From Rhodanobacter sp. 7MK24 (GTDB taxonomy: Bacteria > Pseudomonadota > Gammaproteobacteria > Xanthomonadales > Rhodanobacteraceae), in contig NZ_JACYXL010000009.1 in NCBI RefSeq assembly GCF_014842995.1, positions 1 to 64,000 of the forward strand: a DNA stretch of 64,000 bases. The letters are read 5' to 3'. The position numbers and the translations under genes are program-made. Positions 49,464 to 59,333 of this stretch are shown here, piece after piece. Numbering within the stretch: position 1 is the first letter of the stretch; each line of letters opens with the position of its first letter. The notes below the pieces were generated by a model that was not told the origin of the DNA, did no database searches, and saw only the letters and a program-made list of their open reading frames with translations.

Positions 49464-50744
49464 ATGAAGCACACGCCCCTGTTCACGCTGCTGGTCGGCG
49501 CCGCGCTGGCGTTCACCACCGCCACCATGCCTGCCCATGCAGACGATTCTTCGAAGAAGCAGACCTCGGCTTACCCCAACGCCACGCGTGCTGAGCCGAA
49601 GCTCGATCTGAAGAGCGAAAAGGATCAGAAGGCGCTCAACGACGGTGTCGCCGCGGTGAACAGTGGCGATTCCGCCAAGGCGACGCAGGTTCTCCAGCCG
49701 ATCATCGACAAGAGCGACAGCAAATACGCTCAGGCGTTTGCCCTTTACCTGATGGCCAACGTCTCGTTCAAGAATGGCGACGTGAAGGCTGCCATCGACC
49801 AGTCCAAGCGTTCGCTGGATATCGGCGTGCTGCCGAATGACACCTATTTCCAGGAAATGCTCACGCTGGCCCAGATGTATGCCGGTGACCAGCAGTACCA
49901 GGCTTCGCTGGACACGATCGCCAAATGGCGCACCGAGGGCAAGTCGGAAACAGCCGACTCCTATGGCTTGGAGGGCGTGGACTACTACTACCTCCAAAAG
50001 TATCCGGAAGCGATCGCAGCCATCCAGAAAGCCAAGTCGCTGACCGACAAGCCGAAGGATTCGTGGAATCAGGTCCTGATGTCCAGTTATGCCGAATCCG
50101 GCCAGGGGGCTGAAGCGTCCAAGATGGCGCAGTCCGAATACGAGAAGAACCCCTCCGACAGCAGCATGCTGCACAACGCCAGCACCATTCTTTTGCAGCA
50201 GCAAGATTACGCTGGTGCTATCAAAATCCTGGAAGAAGGCCGTGCCAACGGTGCCCTGAAGGACGAAGCCGACTGGATCCTTCTGGTCAAGGCTTACCTG
50301 ATGCAGGCACAGAACGGTGGCGGCGATACCAAGGCCGGCAGTGCCAAGGCGTTGGCAGCCTTCGACGACGGCGTAGCCAAGGGCGCCATCAAGCCCAGCG
50401 CGGACAACTACAAGCTTGCCGGCGACGCCGCCATGATCGGCGATGACGATGTCAAGGCGATCGGCTATTACCAGAAAGCTTCGCCGCTGGCCACCGACGG
50501 CGAGGTGGACATGGCGCTGGGCGGTGCCTATTTCCAGGAACAGAAGTTCTCCGACGCCAAGAAGTACCTTACCCAGGCCATCGCCAAAGGCGTCAAGCAC
50601 AAAGGCCACGCCTACATGATGCTTGGCGAGTCGGATCGCCAGCTCAAGGACAAGGCTGGTGCGGTCGCTGCTGTGAAGCAGGCTGCACTGGATCCTGAAA
50701 CGGCGGACAAGGCACAGGAGTGGCTGAAAAAGTCCGGCAAGTAA
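49464..50744 (+). CDS. Periplasmic TPR-repeat protein
   Basis: The 426-aa exported protein has signal peptide MKHTPLFTLLVGAALAFTTA (cleavage near AHAD) and an all-helical TPR solenoid. Repeated 34-residue units include LYLMANVSFKNGDVKAAIDQ, LAQMYAGDQQYQASLDTIAK, YYYLQKYPEAIAAIQKAKSL and LGGAYFQEQKFSDAKKYLTQ. The position between gyrB and the tonB operon is conserved in xanthomonads, which suggests a role as a periplasmic partner of the Ton system (inference). GAGGATCGTC precedes the ATG. Confidence 0.8.
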   Translation: MKHTPLFTLLVGAALAFTTATMPAHADDSSKKQTSAYPNATRAEPKLDLKSEKDQKALNDGVAAVNSGDSAKATQVLQPIIDKSDSKYAQAFALYLMANVSFKNGDVKAAIDQSKRSLDIGVLPNDTYFQEMLTLAQMYAGDQQYQASLDTIAKWRTEGKSETADSYGLEGVDYYYLQKYPEAIAAIQKAKSLTDKPKDSWNQVLMSSYAESGQGAEASKMAQSEYEKNPSDSSMLHNASTILLQQQDYAGAIKILEEGRANGALKDEADWILLVKAYLMQAQNGGGDTKAGSAKALAAFDDGVAKGAIKPSADNYKLAGDAAMIGDDDVKAIGYYQKASPLATDGEVDMALGGAYFQEQKFSDAKKYLTQAIAKGVKHKGHAYMMLGESDRQLKDKAGAVAAVKQAALDPETADKAQEWLKKSGK

Positions 50745-50771
50745 TTGTCAGACTAAAGTAGTAAAGCGTCG

Positions 50772-50789
50772 CAGATGGACGTCCATCTG
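50772..50789. promoter_or_regulatory. 18-bp perfect palindrome upstream of tonB
   Basis: CAGATGGACGTCCATCTG is fully self-complementary. It lies 27 bp past the TPR gene stop and 153 bp before tonB. It could be an operator; it does not resemble a Fur box. Confidence 0.5.
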
Positions 50790-50942
50790 AACGCCACGTT
50801 AGCGCTATACAAAAGCCAGATGCTGTTGTACCGTTGAAACCTTCCCTGCGTAACCCCAGCGGCGTGTTTCGTCCATATGCCAGACGGAACACACCGAGCC
50901 TGCGGCGACGCTTTCTCCGTTCCCAGCTCCAGATAGTGACAG

Positions 50943-51605
<663 letters not shown>

Positions 51606-51655
51606 TCTCCGTTACAGCCCCCACAGTTCACGCTTGACTTCCCAAGGGTAGCGTT

Positions 51656-52402
51656 ATGTTCCTACAGACTCCTGCACCGACCGATGCCGCCCAGGTGGCT
51701 GGCAACTCCAATGCCGAAGCCATGAAGCAGATGGGCTTCGCCAACCTCGCCCACGGCTTCGACTGGCTGGGCTGGGTGGTGTTCATCACTCTCGTGGTGA
51801 TGTCCTTCCTGTCCTGGTATTTCATCATCGCCAACGCCATCCGCAATTCGATGGTGCGCGGCCGCGCCGACAAGGTCATCGGTGGCTTCTGGAACAACAG
51901 TTCCACCCAGGACGCCATCCGCGAGCTGGAAGCCCAGCCCAAGGGCGAGCCGTTCTCGAAGATCGCGCTGGACGCCGCTTCCGCGGTGGCCCATCACCAG
52001 CAGGCGAACAAGGGTGGCCTGGCCGAGTCGCTGAGCCGCTCCGAGTTCGTCGACCGCGCGCTGCGCCAGGCCGTGGCTCGTGAGAGCCTCCGCCTCGAAG
52101 GCGGCCAGACCCTGCTCGCCACCGTCGGTTCGTCGGCTCCGTTCGTGGGTCTGCTCGGTACCGTGTGGGGCATCTACCACGCCCTGATCGGCATCGCCGC
52201 CAGCGGCAACGCTTCGATGACCGCAGTGGCCGGCCCCGTGGGCGAAGCGCTGATCATGACCGCCATCGGTCTGTTCACCGCTATCCCTGCGCTGCTCGCG
52301 TTCAACTTCTTCAACCGTTCGAACCGCGTCATCTTCGCCCGTTTCGACGAATTCGCGCACGACCTGCACGACTTCTTCGCGACTGGTTCGCGCGTCGAGT
52401 GA
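51656..52402 (+). CDS. exbB: Ton complex proton-channel subunit ExbB (MotA/TolQ/ExbB family)
   Basis: The 248-aa inner-membrane protein has three transmembrane helices. TM1 is GWVVFITLVVMSFLSWYFII, and TM2/TM3 lie in LLATVGSSAPFVGLLGTVWG and LIMTAIGLFTAIPALLAFNF. A cytoplasmic loop separates TM1 from TM2. Pro and Thr positions lining the pentameric channel are present. It forms the motor with ExbD. Context next to tonB supports ExbB rather than TolQ. It lies 50 bp after tonB in the same operon. Confidence 0.95.
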   Translation: MFLQTPAPTDAAQVAGNSNAEAMKQMGFANLAHGFDWLGWVVFITLVVMSFLSWYFIIANAIRNSMVRGRADKVIGGFWNNSSTQDAIRELEAQPKGEPFSKIALDAASAVAHHQQANKGGLAESLSRSEFVDRALRQAVARESLRLEGGQTLLATVGSSAPFVGLLGTVWGIYHALIGIAASGNASMTAVAGPVGEALIMTAIGLFTAIPALLAFNFFNRSNRVIFARFDEFAHDLHDFFATGSRVE

Positions 52403-52413
52403 GGGTCTGATCC

Positions 52414-52836
52414 ATGGCAATGAGCGTCGGAGGCAATACCGGCGGTCCGGTTTCGGAAATCAACGTCACGCCACTGGCTGACGTGATGCTGGTGCTGCTG
52501 ATCATCTTCATGATCACGGCACCGCTGATGTCCCATACGGTCACCGTCACGGTGCCGGTCGCGGCTCCCAAGAGCGATGAGGCTAAGATTGAGACACCGC
52601 CGCTAGATCTGGCCATCAAGGAAGACGGTACGTGGTATCTGCAGGATCAGTTGGTCAGCGAAACGCAGCTGAAGTCGCAGTTGGCGGTGGCGGCGCAAAA
52701 GACGCCGCAACCGGAATTGCAGATTCGCGCCGACAAGGGCATCCAGTGGAAAACGGTGTTCAAGGCCATCAGTGACGCCAAGGATCAGGGCATGGTGCAT
52801 GTCGGCTTCATGACGTCCGCCCCGGTGAAGGAGTAA
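52414..52836 (+). CDS. exbD: Ton complex subunit ExbD (first copy)
   Basis: The 140-aa protein has one N-terminal transmembrane helix containing the proton-carrying Asp (NVTPLADVMLVLLIIFMITA) and a periplasmic TolR/ExbD domain (ELQIRADKGIQWKTVFKAIS). The opening MAMSVGGNTGGPVSEINVTP is typical. It lies 11 bp after exbB. A second, different ExbD follows 6 bp downstream, so the motor may use hetero-dimers or alternate partners. Confidence 0.94.
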   Translation: MAMSVGGNTGGPVSEINVTPLADVMLVLLIIFMITAPLMSHTVTVTVPVAAPKSDEAKIETPPLDLAIKEDGTWYLQDQLVSETQLKSQLAVAAQKTPQPELQIRADKGIQWKTVFKAISDAKDQGMVHVGFMTSAPVKE

Positions 52837-52842
52837 CGAACC

Positions 52843-53256
52843 ATGGCTTTCTCCACCAAGTCCACGGGCGGCCCGATGGCCGACATCAACATCACGCCGT
52901 TGATCGACGTGATGCTGGTGCTGCTGATCATCTTCATGGTGACCGCGCCGATTCCGTTGCTGAAGATCAAGATCGACTTGCCGCAGCCGAACCCGAACCA
53001 GATCCCGCCGACCAATCCGCCGGAACCGATCAACCTCAAGATCGACCAGTCGGGTGCGTTCTACTGGAACGACACGCCGGTCGATGAGCTGGGTCTCAAG
53101 GCACAGCTTGCGGTGGTCGCCCAGCAGACCAACCAGCCGGAAATCCAGATCAAGGCTGCCAACACCGTCGCCTACCAGTACGTCGCTACCGTGCTGGCGG
53201 ACGCCAAGCAGTACAACCTGACCAAGATCGGATTCACCGACAGCGACAGCCAGTAA
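52843..53256 (+). CDS. exbD: Ton complex subunit ExbD (second copy, ExbD2)
   Basis: The 137-aa paralogue of the preceding gene shares the helix with the essential Asp (NITPLIDVMLVLLIIFMVTA) but differs in its Pro/Asn-rich linker (LPQPNPNQIPPTNPPEPINL) and periplasmic domain. The tonB-exbB-exbD1-exbD2 arrangement is known from Xanthomonas campestris, where exbD2 is dispensable for iron uptake but matters for plant interaction. A strong terminator closes the operon. Confidence 0.94.
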   Translation: MAFSTKSTGGPMADINITPLIDVMLVLLIIFMVTAPIPLLKIKIDLPQPNPNQIPPTNPPEPINLKIDQSGAFYWNDTPVDELGLKAQLAVVAQQTNQPEIQIKAANTVAYQYVATVLADAKQYNLTKIGFTDSDSQ

Positions 53257-53283
53257 ATCGGCTGCCGGAACCAGCGTTACCCG

Positions 53284-53318
53284 CGCCAACCCCCGCCCAG
53301 TGCGGGGGTTGGCGTTTT
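53284..53318 (+). terminator. Rho-independent terminator of the tonB operon
   Basis: The perfect 13-bp stem CGCCAACCCCCGC / GCGGGGGTTGGCG with a 5-nt loop is followed by TTTT, 27 bp past the exbD2 stop codon. Confidence 0.92.
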
Positions 53319-53425
53319 CGGGATGAGCGGATGCCTGCCGAGTGAACCTCGCGTACGGATGTCCTGGTTCCAAGCGAAGCGGCAGCACCATCGAGCGCAG
53401 GTTCCGCTTTCCGGGGACGGAAGCT

Positions 53426-54169
53426 TTAACGCAGGATCTGCAGATAGTTGCGCACCGTGGAGGCCAAGCCTTCGTAGAGTGCCTCGCCAATCAGCGCATG
53501 ACCGATCGATACCTCGGCCAGGCCCGGGATTGCGGCCTTGAACGTCCCCAGGTTGGCCTGGCTGAGATCGTGGCCTGCGTTCACCGCCAAGCCCGCCTGC
53601 TGTGCCAACCGCGCGGTGGCGGCGCAATCCGCGAGCACGGCGTCAGGCTCGCCTTCGGCGAATGCCTCGGCGTAAGGGCCGGTGTAGATCTCGATGCGTT
53701 GCACACCTAGGGCCTTTGCCGCCGCGAAATCCTGTGGGCCGCTGTCCACGAACAGGCTGACGCGGCAGCCGATAGCGTTGAGTTCGTCCACCAGTGGACG
53801 CAGGCGTTCAAGGTCATTCGACAGGTCGAAGCCGTGGTCGGAGGTGATCTGGCCGTCGCCGTCGGGAACCAGCGTCACCTGCGTGGGGCGTACTTCGCGC
53901 GCCAATGCGATAAGGCCCGGATAGCCGCCGCGCGGTGGTGCGAAGGGATTGCCTTCGATGTTGTATTCGACCCGGCCGCGCAACATCGCGGCCAGCGCGC
54001 GCACGTCCTCGGGACGCACATGGCGCATGTCCGGTCTGGGATGCACCGTGATGCCGCCACAGCCGTTCTCGATACAGGTCTGCGCCGCGCGGCAGATGTC
54101 GGGCTCGGTGCCGCCGCGCGAGTTGCGCAACACGGCGATCTTGTTGAGGTTGACGCTGAGCAGGGTCAT
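53426..54169 (-). CDS. pdxJ: Pyridoxine 5'-phosphate synthase
   Basis: The 247-aa TIM-barrel enzyme condenses 1-deoxyxylulose-5-phosphate with 3-amino-1-hydroxyacetone-1-phosphate to pyridoxine phosphate. It starts [20 protein letters not shown] and has [42 protein letters not shown] and the phosphate loop [15 protein letters not shown]. The length fits the family. ATG 54169 begins at the conserved strand; no clear ribosome site precedes it. It lies 43 bp after the phosphopantetheinyl transferase on the same strand, probably one transcript. Confidence 0.96.
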   Translation of the reverse strand: MTLLSVNLNKIAVLRNSRGGTEPDICRAAQTCIENGCGGITVHPRPDMRHVRPEDVRALAAMLRGRVEYNIEGNPFAPPRGGYPGLIALAREVRPTQVTLVPDGDGQITSDHGFDLSNDLERLRPLVDELNAIGCRVSLFVDSGPQDFAAAKALGVQRIEIYTGPYAEAFAEGEPDAVLADCAATARLAQQAGLAVNAGHDLSQANLGTFKAAIPGLAEVSIGHALIGEALYEGLASTVRNYLQILR

Positions 54170-54212
54170 GCCGGCGATCTGCGATGGAGAAAGGAATACA
54201 ACACTGCCGCGA

Positions 54213-54857
54213 TCACTCGTCGTCGGCAAGCGCGAATGTGCGGATGCGGCGTGGCGCGCCGCGCCAGGCCAGTGCGGCGAGTGCGTCGGTACCGATGTCG
54301 AGACTGCTCAAATGCCACGCGGCGGGATCGTCACCATCGAGCTGTTGCAGCACAAGTCCATTTGCTTCGTGGCGGAACGAAAGCCGATCCAGCCCGAATG
54401 CGATGCCGCGACCCAGCGCCTTCAGCACAGCCTCGCGCGCAGTCCAAAGTTCGAGAAAGGCCGTGCGCTGCGCCTCCTCGTCCAGGGTGTCCAGCCAATC
54501 GGCTTCTTCGGCGGTGAAGAATCGTCGCGCGATGGCCAGCGCATTGGCGCGCTTGCGCCGCTGCTCCAGGTCGATGCCGACGGCGACCCCGCGCGCCAGC
54601 GCCACCAGCGCCTGCTCGCCGCTGTGCGACCAGTTGAAGTCCAGCGCATCGCCATGCCTTGCATCCAGTCTGGGGCGGCCATGTTCGTTCTCCGCCAGCC
54701 GGACATTCGCTGCCTCTATACCCAGGTAGCGCGCGAGCAGGGACAGCAGCGGGTCCCGCCCCGTGCCTTTGGGCCGATGCAGGCGCCAGACGTGAATCTC
54801 GTCAGCCCGCAGAGGCTCTGCTACTTTCGCAGGTGGGAATCCGTGGATGGCATGCAT
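54213..54857 (-). CDS. 4'-phosphopantetheinyl transferase (Sfp type)
   Basis: The 214-aa enzyme moves phosphopantetheine from CoA to carrier proteins of fatty acid, polyketide or peptide synthases. It has the family motifs [24 protein letters not shown], the metal site [11 protein letters not shown] and the catalytic [15 protein letters not shown]. The size is that of Sfp/HetI rather than the short AcpS. No synthase lies nearby, so the target is unknown. ATG 54857 gives the best fit; an in-frame ATG 36 nt upstream exists. It is divergent from the sensor kinase. Confidence 0.9.
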   Translation of the reverse strand: MHAIHGFPPAKVAEPLRADEIHVWRLHRPKGTGRDPLLSLLARYLGIEAANVRLAENEHGRPRLDARHGDALDFNWSHSGEQALVALARGVAVGIDLEQRRKRANALAIARRFFTAEEADWLDTLDEEAQRTAFLELWTAREAVLKALGRGIAFGLDRLSFRHEANGLVLQQLDGDDPAAWHLSSLDIGTDALAALAWRGAPRRIRTFALADDE

Positions 54858-54931
54858 GCGCGCATGCTGGCGGACAGACGCCGTCGCGCACAAGCCGGCG
54901 GTTTGCGTTGTCGAAGAGTGGGGGTGGGCGC

Positions 54932-57900
54932 TTGATTGCAGGCTGGCTGCTGCTGCTCGTCGCGCTGCTGTACGTGGGCGTGTTGTACGGCGTGGCGTGG
55001 CTGGGCGACCGGCGGCCGTTGTACCCGCGCCAGCCGCGCCTGCGTCCCATCGTCTACGCGCTGGCCTTGGCGGTGTATTGCTCGTCGTGGACGTTCTACG
55101 GCGCGGTGGGCACTGCGGCCCGACATGGCTTGGGTTACCTGCCGATCTACCTCGGCCCGGTGTTGCTGTTCGTGTTCGGCTTCGGCCTGCTGCGCCGCCT
55201 GGTAGAAGTGGCGCAGCAGCGCAATATCACCTCGATCGCCGACTTCATCGGCGCGCGCTTCGGCAAGTCGCACGGGCTGGCCGCATTGGTGGCCGCGATC
55301 GCAGTCATGGCGGTACTGCCGTACATCGCGCTGCAGTTGAAGGCAGTGGCGATGTCGTTCGCGGTGCTGGGTGGCAGTGCGCCGGATTTGCGCGATCCGG
55401 TCCTGACGGACCCCGCGCTGTGGTGTGCGGGGCTGTTGGCGGCGTTCGCCATCCTGTTTGGCACGCGCAGCATCGATGCCACCGAACACCATCACGGCAT
55501 GATGCTGGCGATTGCGCTGGAATCACTCATCAAGCTTGTCGCGTTTGTGGCGCTTGCGCTGTATGCCCTGCATCACGGACCGGGCCTGGCGGCAAGCGCG
55601 AAGCTGTTGCCGCAGCATCCGGGCAACGGTTTGTCGTCGGCAAGTTACATGGTGCAGACCATGCTGGCGTTGCTCGCCATGTTCTGCCTGCCGCGGCAGT
55701 TCCAGATCGGAGTGGTTGAGTGCGAAGACCCGCGCGACCTCAATCGTGCGCGCTGGATGTTTCCGCTCTATATGCTGGCCATCACTCTTGCGGTGTTGCC
55801 CATCGTGGCGGCCGGCATGCCGTTGCCTGCGGTGCGCGACGGAATGGCCGATGCGTGGGTGCTCAACCTGCCGCTGGCACTGGGCAGCCATGGCATGGCG
55901 ATGCTGGCCTTCGTGGGCGGCTTCTCCGCAGCCACCGGCATGGTGATCGTGTCGGCGGTGGCGCTGTCCACGATGATAAGCAACGACCTGGTGATGCCTG
56001 CGCTGTTGCGCGTGCGCCGCCTGCAACTGGAGCGCCTGAGCGATGTCTCGCGGCTGGTGCTGCGGGTGCGCCGCGTGGCCATCGTGGTGCTGGCGATACT
56101 GGCCTATGGCTATTACCGCACGGTGGCCGATACGGAAAACCTCGCCGCGACCGGCCTGCTCGCCTTCGCGGCAGTGGCGCAACTGGCGCCAGCCATTGTG
56201 GCGGCACTGTACTGGCGCGGTGCAAGTCAGCGCGGCGTAGCCACCGGCCTGGTGGCGGGTTTCGCAGTATGGGTCTGTACCTTGTTGCTGCCGACGATGT
56301 TGCACGCAAGTGGATGGCAGTGGAGTACCGCATCCGGCCCGGGCTGGTGGCATTCGCTGGCGCCATTTCATCTGGGCAGCGACGACCCGTTGTTATACGG
56401 CACGCTGTGGTCGCTGCTGGCCAACGTGACTTGCCTTGTGTTCGTCTCGCTGCGCTGGCACCCCAATCTGGAGGAGCGCCTGCATGCCGCGCTCTTCGTC
56501 ACCCCGCATACAGCCAGCCGCAATGGCGCGGGAGACTGGCGCGGCCGTGTGGCGGTGGCTGACCTTCGCACTATCGCCACGCGCATCGTGGGCCAGCGTG
56601 GCACCGAGCGCGCCTTCGCCGAACATGAAGAGCGCCGCGGTCGTCCGCTGCAGCCCAGCGAAACGGCGGATCGTGCATTGATCCAGCACACCGAGCGCCT
56701 GCTTGCCGGCGCGGTGGGTGCAGCCAGCGCACGGCGCATCCTGATGGGCATGCTCTCCGGCTCGGGCCTGGACATCGCCGAGGCCATGGCGCTGATGGAC
56801 GAGGCTTCGCAGGAGCTGCGTTTCAACCGCGAACTGCTCTCCTCGACGCTGGAAAACGTCTCGCAGGGCATTAGCGTGGTCGATGCCGGCATGCGCCTGG
56901 TGGCATGGAACCGGCGCTATCTGGAGTTGTTCGGCTACCCCGACGGCATGGTCTACGTGGGCGTGCCGGTGGCCGACCTGATCCGCTGGAATGCCGAGCA
57001 TGGCGAGTGCGGTCCCGGCGAGGTGGGCGGCCACGTGGCCAAGCGCATCGCCCACCTGCGCGCCGGCACGCCGCATGTCTTCCAGCGCGTGCGTGCCGAC
57101 GGCAGCACCATAGAAATGCGCGGCAGCGCGCTTCCCGGCGGGGGCTATGTCACCACTTACACGGATGTCACTGCGTACAAGCGAGCCGAGCAGGCACTGA
57201 TAGAGGCGAACGAGACACTGGAACAACGCGTGGATCAACGCACCGCGGAGCTGAGCGAAGCGTTGGCCGCCACGGCGCAGGCACAGCGCACCGCGGAAGC
57301 CGCCAATGCGTCGAAAACGCGTTTCCTCGCCGCCGCCAGCCATGACCTGTTGCAACCGCTCAATGCCGCGCGCCTGTTCACTTCCGCATTGCGCCAGCAA
57401 CCGCAGCTGGACGTGGAATCGCGCCAGCTCGCCGAACGCATCGACGTAGCCTTCCGTGCCGCCGAGGACTTGCTCGATGCCTTGCTCGACACATCGCGCC
57501 TCGACACGGGAACGTATCGGCCGGAGATCGCCGATTTCGCGCTGGCGGAGCTGTTCGATTCGCTGCAAAGCCAATTCGCCCCGTTGGCCGAGCAGCGCGG
57601 CCTGCGCCTGCGCGTGGCGCGCACACGGCTGGCGGTACGCAGCGATCCGCAGTTGCTGCGCCGTGTGCTGCAGAACTTCCTTTCCAATGCGTTGCGCTAC
57701 ACCCATCACGGTGGCGTGCTCCTGGGTGTCCGCCGCAACAGTGGCAAGGTGCGAATCGAAGTGTGGGACAGCGGCCCAGGCATTCCCGCCGAGCAGAGCG
57801 CGCGTATCTTCGGCGAGTTCCAGCGGCTGGAGCAGCCTTCACCCTGGGGCGAGAAAGGCCTGGGCCTGGGCTTGTCCATCTGCGATCGCATCGCGACCAT

Positions 57901-58450
57901 GCTCAATCATCGGCTCGACCTGCAATCGCGCCCGGGCCATGGCAGCTGCTTCGCGGTGGTCACACCGCGCGCCGCCGCCGCACCCGAGCGCCGGCAAGGT
58001 GTGCGCCGTGTCAGCGGCGTCGGCGGCGACGAGCAATTGCCGCTCACGGTGCTGTGCCTCGACGACGACATTGCCATCCTCGATGGCATGCGCATCCTGC
58101 TGAGCCGTTGGGGCGTGGATTGTCGCACCGCCCGCGATGCGGCCGCTGCGGCTGTCGAGCTGGAGCGCGGGCCGGTGGATCTCATACTCGCCGACTACCA
58201 CCTTGCCGACGACACCGACGGTCTGCAGGCCTTGCAACAACTGCGTGCCAATCATGTCTCACTTCCTCCGGCCGCCCTCATCACTGCCGACGGCAGCAGC
58301 GAGCTCAAGCAGCGCGCCCGCGCACTGGGCTACCCGTTGTTGCACAAACCGGTAAGACCCGCAGCGTTGCGTGCGCTGCTGACAGCGCTGGTGAAGAAAC
58401 AGGAGAGGGCGGCGTGGACGCACGAGCGTGTACAACGCACGTGCGAATAG
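54932..58450 (+). CDS. Hybrid sensor histidine kinase with SLC5/SSS transporter-like domain (CrbS-like)
   Basis: The roughly 1172-aa protein has an N-terminal sodium/solute-symporter-like region of about 12 helices (residues ~1-460) and a PAS domain (~635-745, ENVSQGISVVDAGMRLVAWN). A coiled coil follows, then HisKA with phospho-His 804 in ASHDLLQPLNAARLF. The HATPase has NFLSNALRYTHHGG, DSGPGIP and GLGLGLSICDRI. The C-terminal receiver has Asp 1088 in LILADYHLADDTDG and Lys in LLHKPVRP. The start is uncertain; TTG 54932 is used because it directly precedes the first helix and follows GGGGGTGGG. CrbS, CbrA and MxtR share this order. The adjacent LuxR regulator and acs favour the acetate-sensing CrbS role (inference). 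Confidence 0.85.
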   Translation: MIAGWLLLLVALLYVGVLYGVAWLGDRRPLYPRQPRLRPIVYALALAVYCSSWTFYGAVGTAARHGLGYLPIYLGPVLLFVFGFGLLRRLVEVAQQRNITSIADFIGARFGKSHGLAALVAAIAVMAVLPYIALQLKAVAMSFAVLGGSAPDLRDPVLTDPALWCAGLLAAFAILFGTRSIDATEHHHGMMLAIALESLIKLVAFVALALYALHHGPGLAASAKLLPQHPGNGLSSASYMVQTMLALLAMFCLPRQFQIGVVECEDPRDLNRARWMFPLYMLAITLAVLPIVAAGMPLPAVRDGMADAWVLNLPLALGSHGMAMLAFVGGFSAATGMVIVSAVALSTMISNDLVMPALLRVRRLQLERLSDVSRLVLRVRRVAIVVLAILAYGYYRTVADTENLAATGLLAFAAVAQLAPAIVAALYWRGASQRGVATGLVAGFAVWVCTLLLPTMLHASGWQWSTASGPGWWHSLAPFHLGSDDPLLYGTLWSLLANVTCLVFVSLRWHPNLEERLHAALFVTPHTASRNGAGDWRGRVAVADLRTIATRIVGQRGTERAFAEHEERRGRPLQPSETADRALIQHTERLLAGAVGAASARRILMGMLSGSGLDIAEAMALMDEASQELRFNRELLSSTLENVSQGISVVDAGMRLVAWNRRYLELFGYPDGMVYVGVPVADLIRWNAEHGECGPGEVGGHVAKRIAHLRAGTPHVFQRVRADGSTIEMRGSALPGGGYVTTYTDVTAYKRAEQALIEANETLEQRVDQRTAELSEALAATAQAQRTAEAANASKTRFLAAASHDLLQPLNAARLFTSALRQQPQLDVESRQLAERIDVAFRAAEDLLDALLDTSRLDTGTYRPEIADFALAELFDSLQSQFAPLAEQRGLRLRVARTRLAVRSDPQLLRRVLQNFLSNALRYTHHGGVLLGVRRNSGKVRIEVWDSGPGIPAEQSARIFGEFQRLEQPSPWGEKGLGLGLSICDRIATMLNHRLDLQSRPGHGSCFAVVTPRAAAAPERRQGVRRVSGVGGDEQLPLTVLCLDDDIAILDGMRILLSRWGVDCRTARDAAAAAVELERGPVDLILADYHLADDTDGLQALQQLRANHVSLPPAALITADGSSELKQRARALGYPLLHKPVRPAALRALLTALVKKQERAAWTHERVQRTCE

Positions 58451-58558
58451 CGCGTCGAGCCTGGGTGAGCGGCTACGCATGCCTGGATTGGCGTGGCCCC
58501 GACTGCTCCACGCGAACACCCAGCACAGGCTGTTGTCGCCCGTACTCCAGAGGTCGGA

Positions 58559-59236
58559 TCACTCGCTTTCCTCGTCCACCAGCAGCGGTTGCATCGCGCC
58601 AGGTTCCACGGCGAGGTGGCTGGCGGCGAGGGCGACCTGCGTGCGGTTGTTGACGCCCAGCTTGCGCATGATGGCGGTCATGTGCGCCTTCACCGTGGCT
58701 TCGGATACGCCGAGTTCCCAGGCAATCTGCTTGTTGAGCAGGCCTTCGGCGATCATGGTGAGCACGCGGAATTGTTGGGGGGTCAGCGTAGCGACGCGGG
58801 CGGCGATGTCCGCTTCATCGGGCTGCAGCTCGGCGCTGCCTCCAACGAGTTGAGGCGGCAACCACACGTCGCCATCGAGCACGGCGCGAATGGCGCGGAC
58901 GATCTCGTCGCCCGCCGTGGATTTTGGGATGTAGGCCGCGGCGCCATGGGCCAGCGCGCGGCGCGCGACCTGCGCTTCTTCATGGCCGGATACGACGATG
59001 ATCGGCAGGCCGGGGTATTGCCCCCGGATATGCGCCAGCGCGGAGTAGCCGCGCGCGCCGGGCATGTGCAGGTCGAGCAGCAGCAAATCGGCGTCGGGGT
59101 ATTGCTCGATCAACGAGTACAGGCCCTGCACGCTTTCGGCGCTGCGTACCTGCGCCCGCGGCAGCGCGGCGAGTACTGCGCGCTGCAGGGCGTCGCGGAA
59201 CAGGGGGTGGTCGTCAGCGATCAGGATGTCGGGCAT
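58559..59236 (-). CDS. LuxR/NarL-type response regulator (CrbR-like)
   Basis: The 225-aa two-domain regulator has a receiver with acidic pocket ILIADDHPLFRD, phospho-acceptor Asp in DLLLLDLHMPGARG near residue 53 and Lys in AAYIPKSTAG. The C-terminal LuxR helix-turn-helix reads LTPQQFRVLTMIAEGLLNKQ and SEATVKAHMTAIMRKLGVNN. It resembles CrbR/ErdR regulators that turn on acs in Vibrio and Pseudomonas. It lies downstream of acs on the same strand and is convergent with the kinase, 108 bp apart. A REP pair separates it from acs. Confidence 0.9.
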   Translation of the reverse strand: MPDILIADDHPLFRDALQRAVLAALPRAQVRSAESVQGLYSLIEQYPDADLLLLDLHMPGARGYSALAHIRGQYPGLPIIVVSGHEEAQVARRALAHGAAAYIPKSTAGDEIVRAIRAVLDGDVWLPPQLVGGSAELQPDEADIAARVATLTPQQFRVLTMIAEGLLNKQIAWELGVSEATVKAHMTAIMRKLGVNNRTQVALAASHLAVEPGAMQPLLVDEESE

Positions 59237-59250
59237 GGTTCGATGGAATC

Positions 59251-59328
59251 GGTAGGAGCGCACCTTGCGCGCGAATGCCTTGGCGCTGATCGGAGCAGGA
59301 GCATTCGCGCACAGGGTGCGCTCCTACC
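59251..59328. repeat. GTAG-type REP pair (REPIN-like) between response regulator and acs
   Basis: Arms 59251-59278 and 59301-59328 are inverted 28-bp copies with two mismatches, each beginning GGTAGGAGCGCACC. The GTAG head is typical of REP elements mobilised by REP-associated tyrosine transposases; no such transposase gene is in the window. Confidence 0.8.
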
Positions 59329-59333
59329 GTGGC

